From NCBI GenBank assembly GCA_002354135.1, contig DEKZ01000131.1:1-10905 (forward strand): 10,905 bases of DNA, given 5' to 3'. A program made the position numbers and the translations under genes. The DNA is from Massilia sp. UBA2709. Its GTDB lineage: Bacteria > Pseudomonadota > Gammaproteobacteria > Burkholderiales > Burkholderiaceae_D. Position 1 is the first letter of the stretch; each line of letters starts with the position of its first letter. Shown piece by piece: positions 7,066 to 10,905 of this stretch. The notes beneath the pieces were generated by a model. The model worked only from the letters and a program-made list of their open reading frames with translations. It did no database searches and had not been told where the DNA came from.

Positions 7066-7234
7066 GGTGGGGCGGGCCACGAATGGGACTTGTCCCCACG
7101 CGCTCGTACCCTCGCATATCGCAACGCTGCGCGAAGCGACACGATCGCCTTACCGTCGTACCGCGTGGACACAGGTGTCCACCCTACGAACGACGATTGG
7201 GGTTGTAGGGTGGACTCCCGAGTCCACGCGGTAC
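7061..7234. repeat. Cluster of three palindromic repeat units
   Basis: This is the second locus of the repeat family, between convergent genes. Unit C (7158-7187, +) is GTACCGCGTGGAC, six variable bases, GTCCACCCTAC. Unit D (7205-7234) is its inverse; the 24 outer bases are identical between them. Each unit holds a perfect 8+2+8 hairpin: GTGGACAC/GTGTCCAC (7165-7182) in C and GTGGACTC/GAGTCCAC (7210-7227) in D. A more diverged unit in the D orientation spans 7061-7103 (CGTAGGGTGGGG to CCCCACGCGC). Ends match those at 2952-3110. The position between two facing genes suggests a two-way transcript end. No T-run is present, and short reading frames across it look spurious. Confidence 0.85.
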
Positions 7235-7255
7235 AACGCCTGATATGTCGAAACC

Positions 7256-8110
7256 TTAGCGCTCGCCCCTGGCCACCGGCCGCGACGGATCCGCGCTCCA
7301 CTCGCTCCACGATCCCGGATACAGCGCCGCCCCCGGCATGCCGGCCACTTCCAGCGCCAGCAGGTTGTGGCAGGCCGTCACGCCCGACCCGCACTGCATG
7401 ATCGCGTCCTTCGGATCCTTGATCACCGCGCCGAATTCCTCGCGCAGCTGCTCCGGCGCCTTGAAGCGTCCGTCGCCCTGCAGGTTGTCCTTGAAGAAGC
7501 GGTTCCTCGCGCCCGGGATATGCCCGCCGACCGGATCGACCGTCTCGTTCTCGCCGCGGAAGCGGTCGGCCGCGCGTGCATCGACCACGGTGCGTTTCGC
7601 GCTCTCGATATTTTCCAGCACCTCGGCCACCGTCACCGTCGGCACGAAGGGTGCGCGCGCCTCGATGGCGCCGCGCGGCTTCGCGGGAAGCTCGGCGCTC
7701 AAAGGCTGGCCGAGCGCCTGCCAGGCCGGCAGGCCGCCGTCGAGCACGGCCGAGGCCTCGTGCCCGATCCAGCGCAGCAGCCACCACAGGCGCGCGGCGT
7801 ACATGCCGCCGTGGGCGTCGTAGGCGACGACCTGGGTGCCGTCGTTCACGCCCCAGGAACGCAGGGTCTCGACCAGCGCCTCCTTTTCCGGCAGCGGATG
7901 GCGGCCGCGGAACACGCCGTCCGGCCCGCGCTTGGCGCCCGACAGTTCGGTCTCCATGTCGGCGAACACCGCGCCCGGCAGGTGGCCGGCGGCATAGGCG
8001 TCGCGCCCGAAGGCGAGGTTGACCAGGTCGTGCCGGCAGTCGACGACGACCCAGTCCGGGCGGTCGATATGGGCGGCAAGGTCGGCGGCGGAGATCAGGG
8101 TCGTGTACAT
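7256..8110 (-). CDS. sseA: 3-mercaptopyruvate sulfurtransferase (two-domain rhodanese)
   Basis: Moves sulfur from 3-mercaptopyruvate to thiol or cyanide acceptors; cytoplasmic. The 284 residues contain two rhodanese domains. The inactive N-terminal one (about 5-135) has D24 in VVVDCRHDL and the pattern YDAHGGMYAARLWWLLRWIGH. The catalytic C-terminal one (about 155-275) has VVDARAADRFRGE and the active-site loop C240-G-S-G-V-T-A. CGSGVTA is typical of mercaptopyruvate sulfurtransferases, while CRKGVTA marks thiosulfate enzymes. ATG 8110 is chosen over more upstream codons because its Shine-Dalgarno GAGGA (8119-8115) is 4 bases away and family homology begins with it. The Shine-Dalgarno overlaps the EamA stop, so it is the last gene of a minus-strand operon. 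The gene symbol is by family resemblance. Confidence 0.92.
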   Translation of the reverse strand: MYTTLISAADLAAHIDRPDWVVVDCRHDLVNLAFGRDAYAAGHLPGAVFADMETELSGAKRGPDGVFRGRHPLPEKEALVETLRSWGVNDGTQVVAYDAHGGMYAARLWWLLRWIGHEASAVLDGGLPAWQALGQPLSAELPAKPRGAIEARAPFVPTVTVAEVLENIESAKRTVVDARAADRFRGENETVDPVGGHIPGARNRFFKDNLQGDGRFKAPEQLREEFGAVIKDPKDAIMQCGSGVTACHNLLALEVAGMPGAALYPGSWSEWSADPSRPVARGER

Positions 8111-8114
8111 GGCG

Positions 8115-8120
8115 TCCTCA
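8115..8120 (-). promoter_or_regulatory. Stop codon / Shine-Dalgarno overlap (TGAGGA)
   Basis: On the minus strand, TGAGGA (8120 to 8115) contains the EamA stop TGA and the sulfurtransferase Shine-Dalgarno GAGGA. The next ATG begins at 8110. Ribosomes ending EamA would be placed to start the sulfurtransferase, which implies translational coupling. Confidence 0.65.
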
Positions 8121-9041
8121 CAGTTCGCTGGCGATGGGGTCGGTCCTTTCGGTGACGGCGCCGCGCGCCGTGCTCCTCGTATTGTAGAACGTCGCCGCGA
8201 TGCCGGATGCAAGAATGACACCGATGCCGAGCCAGACGTGCCAGTCGAAGCGGTCGCCCCAGAGCAGCAGGCCCCACAGGCTGGAGAAGACGATGCCGGT
8301 GTACTGCAGGTTGGCGACGACCAGCACCTTGCCCACGCGGTAGGCGCGCGTCATCGCCATCTGCGCCATCAGGGCGGCAAAACCGATCCCGAGCAGCAGC
8401 AGGCCGCCGTAGAGCGTGTGGCCGTGGAAGGGGAAGCCGCTGTCCGCGCCGTCGCCGCCGATCACGCCCATCATGCCGGCCAGGGCGGTCGTCAGCGAAA
8501 AATAGAACACCACGCGGTACTCCGGCTCGCCCATCTGGCCGAGTTTGCGCACCTGCATGTAGGCCATCGCCGAGATCACCGACGAGCACACGCCCGCCAG
8601 GCCGCCCAGCCACTGGTTCGATGCGATCGCCGGCTGCAGCACCAGGGTGACACCGAAGAAGCTGGCGCCGACCGCCAGCACCAGCGGCCACTCGGCGTGT
8701 TTCGTTTTCGTCCACCAGCCGAGCAGGAACATCCAGGCGGCGATCCAGATCGGCGCCATGTAGTTCAGGGTCATGGCGGTGGCCAGCGGCAGCTTGGAGA
8801 TGGCGAAGAACCACAGCCAGAGCGAAGTGACGCCGACCGCGCTGCGCCACAGGTGGGCTTTCGGGAAGGGCGTGCGGAAGGTGCCGCCCTGCTGGCGGAC
8901 GATGGCCAGCAGGATCACGGAGCCGATGAGGCCGCGGTAGAAGAGGAGTTCGGAGGTGGTGTAGAACTCGGAAGCCAGCTTCACGCCTGCGCCCATGGCG
9001 GCAAACGCGAAGCTGGCGAACAGCATCCAGAGTGAAGGCAT
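8118..9041 (-). CDS. EamA/DMT superfamily permease
   Basis: Inner-membrane transporter or exporter of the drug/metabolite transporter superfamily, substrate unknown; 307 residues. The sequence contains about ten hydrophobic segments forming two EamA repeats (residues about 1-135 and 150-285). Typical signs are LLFYRGLIG at the start of helix 2, the PLATAMTLNYMAPIW stretch closing repeat 1, and VANLQYTGIVFSSLWGLLLWGD in repeat 2. The C-terminal tail is polar. ATG 9041 is chosen because AGGAA lies 4 bases upstream and helix 1 (SLWMLFASFAFAAMGAG) starts immediately; extending upstream adds only polar non-family residues. It lies 28 bases after the Rieske gene and 7 bases before the sulfurtransferase start, and so probably shares their transcript. 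Export of a product linked to either enzyme is possible but unsupported by sequence. Confidence 0.9.
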   Translation of the reverse strand: MPSLWMLFASFAFAAMGAGVKLASEFYTTSELLFYRGLIGSVILLAIVRQQGGTFRTPFPKAHLWRSAVGVTSLWLWFFAISKLPLATAMTLNYMAPIWIAAWMFLLGWWTKTKHAEWPLVLAVGASFFGVTLVLQPAIASNQWLGGLAGVCSSVISAMAYMQVRKLGQMGEPEYRVVFYFSLTTALAGMMGVIGGDGADSGFPFHGHTLYGGLLLLGIGFAALMAQMAMTRAYRVGKVLVVANLQYTGIVFSSLWGLLLWGDRFDWHVWLGIGVILASGIAATFYNTRSTARGAVTERTDPIASEL

Positions 9042-9069
9042 CAAATTCCTGGTTGGTGACAGCGGATCC

Positions 9070-10170
9070 TTACAGCTCGATCTTGCTGCGGTACCACTCG
9101 TGGAAGTGCTGCATTCCGTCTTCCATCGGCGACTGGTAGGGTCCCACCTCGTTGACGCCGCGATCGAGCAGGATCTTGCGGCCGGCATCCATGCGCTGGG
9201 CGATCTCGTCGTCCTCGACGCAGGTTTCCATGTAGGCCGCGCGCTCGGCGTCGACCAGTTCGCGCTCGAACAGGGCGATCTCTTCCGGGTAGTAGAACTC
9301 GACCACGTTGCGCGTCTTCTGCGGGCCCAGCGGCCACAGGGTCGACACCACCAGCACGTTCGGATACCACTCGACCATGATGTTCGGGTAGAGCGTGAGC
9401 CAGATCGCGCCGTGCTTCGGTTCCTTGCCGCCGTTGAACTTCAGGACCGCTTCCTGCCACTTTTTATAAGCGGGCGAGCCGGCCTTCTGCAGGCCGCGGT
9501 TCACGCCGACGGTCTGCACGCTGTAGTCGCGGCCGAATTCCCACTTCAGGTCGTCGCAGGTGACGAAGTTGCCCAGGCCCGGGTGGAAGGGCTCGACGTG
9601 GTAATCCTCGAGGTAGACCTCGATGAAGGTCTTCCAGTTGTAGTCGCAGTCGTGGATCTCGACGTGGTCGAACATATAGCCCGAGAAGTCCAGGTCCTTG
9701 GTGACCGACAGGTCCTTGAGTTTCTCCATGACGTTGTAGCCGTTCTGCTCGAACAGCAGGCCGTTCCAGCTTTGCAGCGGCGACTTCGACAGGTTCAGGC
9801 AGGGCGTCTCGGCGAAATGCGGCGCGCCGATCAGTTCGCCCTTCAGGTCGTAGGTCCAGCGGTGCAGCGGGCAGACGATGTTCTTCGCGTTGCCGCGGCC
9901 ATTGAACATCAGCGCCTGGCGGTGACGGCAGACGTTGGACAGCACCTCGATGCCATTGGCATTGCGCACCAGCATGCGGCCTTCGTTTTCCGATGCCAGC
10001 GTGGCAAAGTCGCCCGCCTCCGGCACCATCAACTCATGGCCGACGTAGCGTGGCCCCTTCTGAAACAGTTGCTGGATCTCACGCTGCAGCAGCGCATTGT
10101 CAAAGTAAACATTTACCGGAAGCTGAGCGCACGAGCGCGCCAGCTTGGCGTGGGTAGCCAGATCGGACAT
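9070..10170 (-). CDS. Rieske non-heme iron oxygenase, alpha subunit
   Basis: Oxygenase component that hydroxylates or demethylates an unknown organic substrate, using electrons from a separate reductase not found here; 366 residues. The N-terminal Rieske domain binds a 2Fe-2S cluster through C81-x-H83 and C100-x2-H103 (CRHRQAL and CPLHRWTYD). The catalytic domain has the mononuclear iron motif in NWKTFIEVYLEDYHVEPFH, with H191 and H196 as likely ligands. The third, carboxylate ligand probably comes from the acidic VEDDEIAQ segment (318-325). The NWK..E.YLE.YH form resembles COG4638 enzymes of the choline monooxygenase type more than classical naphthalene dioxygenase, but the substrate cannot be read from this. 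ATG 10170 is preceded by a purine-rich AGGGGGG about 5 bases away. It is first of the minus-strand trio, divergent from xseB. Confidence 0.92.
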   Translation of the reverse strand: MSDLATHAKLARSCAQLPVNVYFDNALLQREIQQLFQKGPRYVGHELMVPEAGDFATLASENEGRMLVRNANGIEVLSNVCRHRQALMFNGRGNAKNIVCPLHRWTYDLKGELIGAPHFAETPCLNLSKSPLQSWNGLLFEQNGYNVMEKLKDLSVTKDLDFSGYMFDHVEIHDCDYNWKTFIEVYLEDYHVEPFHPGLGNFVTCDDLKWEFGRDYSVQTVGVNRGLQKAGSPAYKKWQEAVLKFNGGKEPKHGAIWLTLYPNIMVEWYPNVLVVSTLWPLGPQKTRNVVEFYYPEEIALFERELVDAERAAYMETCVEDDEIAQRMDAGRKILLDRGVNEVGPYQSPMEDGMQHFHEWYRSKIEL

Positions 10171-10180
10171 CCCAACCCCC

Positions 10181-10291
10181 CTTTTATAAAAGCACCGAGC
10201 CAAGGGACCTCGAAAAAACGGCTTTTCAAGGACCCCAAAGAAGAGAAAGAATCCAAAGACCAGTATTTTGGATTTGGAAATACGGTATTTC
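10181..10291 (-). other. Structured leader of the Rieske gene
   Basis: Between the probable promoter (10311-10306) and the ATG at 10170 lie four inverted repeats in an AT-rich stretch unlike the flanking genes. They are GAAATAC-G-GTATTTC (10277-10291, perfect); AATCCAAA/TTTGGATT (10250-10257 with 10267-10274, perfect, 9-base loop); a 13-bp stem at 10204-10216 with 10223-10235 with two non-matching positions, one a G-U pair in minus-strand RNA; and CTTTTATAAAAG (10181-10192, perfect). They may be operators, RNA hairpins or both. I recognise no known riboswitch class. Confidence 0.45.
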
Positions 10292-10305
10292 GGACAGAAC
10301 CGGAG

Positions 10306-10311
10306 ATTATA
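10306..10311 (-). promoter_or_regulatory. Probable -10 box for the Rieske operon
   Basis: TATAAT on the minus strand (10311 to 10306) matches the -10 consensus exactly. No good -35 lies 16-18 bases further upstream, so an activator may be needed. The start would be near 10299, giving a leader of about 130 bases that carries the inverted repeats described separately. Confidence 0.5.
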
Positions 10312-10417
10312 CCGTGTAACGGGCTCTACAGTCTCGGACCGGCGCGCGGCTGTGGCGCACAGAGGCAAAGAAATTGCCGGAATGGCATGGTTTTCATGGT
10401 GTTGAAGGCGCTTGCGC

Positions 10418-10548
10418 TAAAATATGAGCTTCCTGTCAAGATACTCAGCATCTGCGCGACCACCCCAAGGGTAAGGATTGTTCTAAAATACGCGATTAGA
10501 CTCCCCCATGGCGCACAGGTTGCGTCATTCTATGGGGTCGCTGCCCCA
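10418..10548 (+). promoter_or_regulatory. xseB upstream region: -10-like boxes and competing hairpins
   Basis: Two TAAAAT boxes (10418-10423 and 10484-10489) are -10 candidates; neither has a convincing -35. Downstream, ATGGGG (10532-10537) can pair with CCCCAT (10504-10509), or its TGGGG (10533-10537) can pair with CCCCA (10544-10548). The two hairpins use the same bases and exclude each other. The region ends 15 bases before the xseB ATG, which lacks an obvious Shine-Dalgarno. No gene is seen in 10312-10563. Confidence 0.3.
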
Positions 10549-10563
10549 ACACAACAAGTAACT

Positions 10564-10821
10564 ATGGCAAACAATTCAAACGCGCAAGCGACTGCGCCGG
10601 CGTCCTTCGAGGCAGCCATGGCCGAACTGGCCCAGCTCGTCTCTCAAATGGAGGCGGGCCAATTGCCGCTCGAAGCCTCGGTCGCCGCCTATGCGCGCGG
10701 TTCCGAACTGGTGAAATATTGCGCCGCCCAGCTCGACAAAGTGGAATCCCAAGTGAAAGTACTCGAAGGCGACATGCTCAAGCCCTTCAGCGCCGACGGC
10801 GCGGGCGAGGGCGGCCAATGA
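10564..10821 (+). CDS. xseB: Exodeoxyribonuclease VII small subunit
   Basis: Small subunit of exonuclease VII, which degrades single-stranded DNA with XseA (encoded elsewhere); cytoplasmic. The 85 residues match the family's usual 75-90. The conserved helical hairpin runs from FEAAMAELAQLVSQMEAG (14-31) through LPLEASVAAYARGSELVKYC (34-53) to QLDKVESQVKVLE (56-68). The tail is short and variable. ATG 10564 is the only start giving this N-terminus; no strong Shine-Dalgarno precedes it. The TGA stop overlaps the ATG of ispA in ATGA (10818-10821), the arrangement typical of xseB-ispA-dxs operons in Burkholderiales. Confidence 0.96.
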   Translation: MANNSNAQATAPASFEAAMAELAQLVSQMEAGQLPLEASVAAYARGSELVKYCAAQLDKVESQVKVLEGDMLKPFSADGAGEGGQ

Positions 10822-10905
10822 GCGCCCCGTTCGCAGACTGGATGGCGGGCGTCCAGGCCGAAGTCGAAGAAGCGCTGTCGAACTTCCTGCCGGCTGCCGG
10901 CAGCG
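10818..10905 (+). CDS. ispA: Polyprenyl (farnesyl) diphosphate synthase, N-terminal fragment
   Basis: Only 29 codons are in the window, starting MSAPFADWMAGVQAEVEEAL. It overlaps the xseB stop by four bases (ATGA), implying translational coupling. The identification rests on the start of the family (short tail, then the first helix ending NFLP) and the conserved xseB-ispA gene order. The catalytic DDxxD motifs would lie beyond the window edge. The expected enzyme condenses IPP with DMAPP/GPP to farnesyl diphosphate for quinones and undecaprenyl carriers. Confidence 0.85.
   Translation, partial: MSAPFADWMAGVQAEVEEALSNFLPAAGS

Noticed and set aside
7019..7243. Small frames over the second repeat cluster, with peptides such as VGWTPESTRYNA
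   Set aside because: The peptides are translations of the GTAGGGTGG/CCGCGTGG repeat, not conserved proteins.
8995..10821. 608-codon plus-strand frame running through the Rieske gene into xseB
   Set aside because: Most of it is antisense to the Rieske gene, whose cluster and iron motifs are intact. Only the last 85 codons, from ATG 10564, are real (xseB).

Overview
The window is GC-rich bacterial chromosome with dense, ordinary protein-coding genes. Strong G/C third-position codon bias, the neighbours xseB-ispA next to a Rieske oxygenase gene, and GTAGGGTGG/CCGCGTGG-type intergenic repeats suggest a betaproteobacterium of the Burkholderiales, most likely Oxalobacteraceae (Massilia/Telluria-like). 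This placement is inference from gene content and style, not from a search.

Layout, left to right. (1) 1-161 is a leader with a probable -10 box for polA; 162-2900 (+) is full-length DNA polymerase I with all three domains intact. (2) 2901-3352 is non-coding and carries a large nested inverted repeat (2952-3110) and, nearer the next gene, a LacI/Cra-like palindrome. (3) 3353-4569 (+) is a DUF4382 lipoprotein whose start codon and lipobox lie in different frames. (4) 4737-5621 (+) is a Tat-exported dienelactone hydrolase-family protein. (5) 5709-6479 (+) is a ZIP-family metal transporter whose best-placed start codon is ATC. (6) 6523-7065 (+) is a putative glycolipid-binding (PF06475) protein. 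(7) 7061-7234 holds a second cluster of the repeats between convergent genes. (8) 10170-7256 (-) is a tight three-gene run: Rieske oxygenase, EamA/DMT permease, 3-mercaptopyruvate sulfurtransferase. (9) 10171-10563 is a divergent control region, AT-rich and full of inverted repeats. (10) 10564-10821 (+) is xseB, overlapping by 4 bases the start of ispA, which runs off the window.

How the genes relate. polA and xseB are DNA replication/repair functions; ispA begins isoprenoid synthesis and is translationally coupled to xseB. The minus-strand trio probably shares one transcript: gaps are 28 and 7 bases, and the Shine-Dalgarno of the last gene overlaps the stop of the one before. The plus-strand accessory genes each appear to have their own signals and no shared pathway.

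No new defence, secretion or biosynthetic system is visible. The most interesting signals are: a palindromic repeat family whose stem bases change in a compensatory way between copies; the apparent frameshift inside a lipoprotein signal peptide; a non-canonical (ATC) start for the ZIP transporter; and the structured leader of the Rieske gene.
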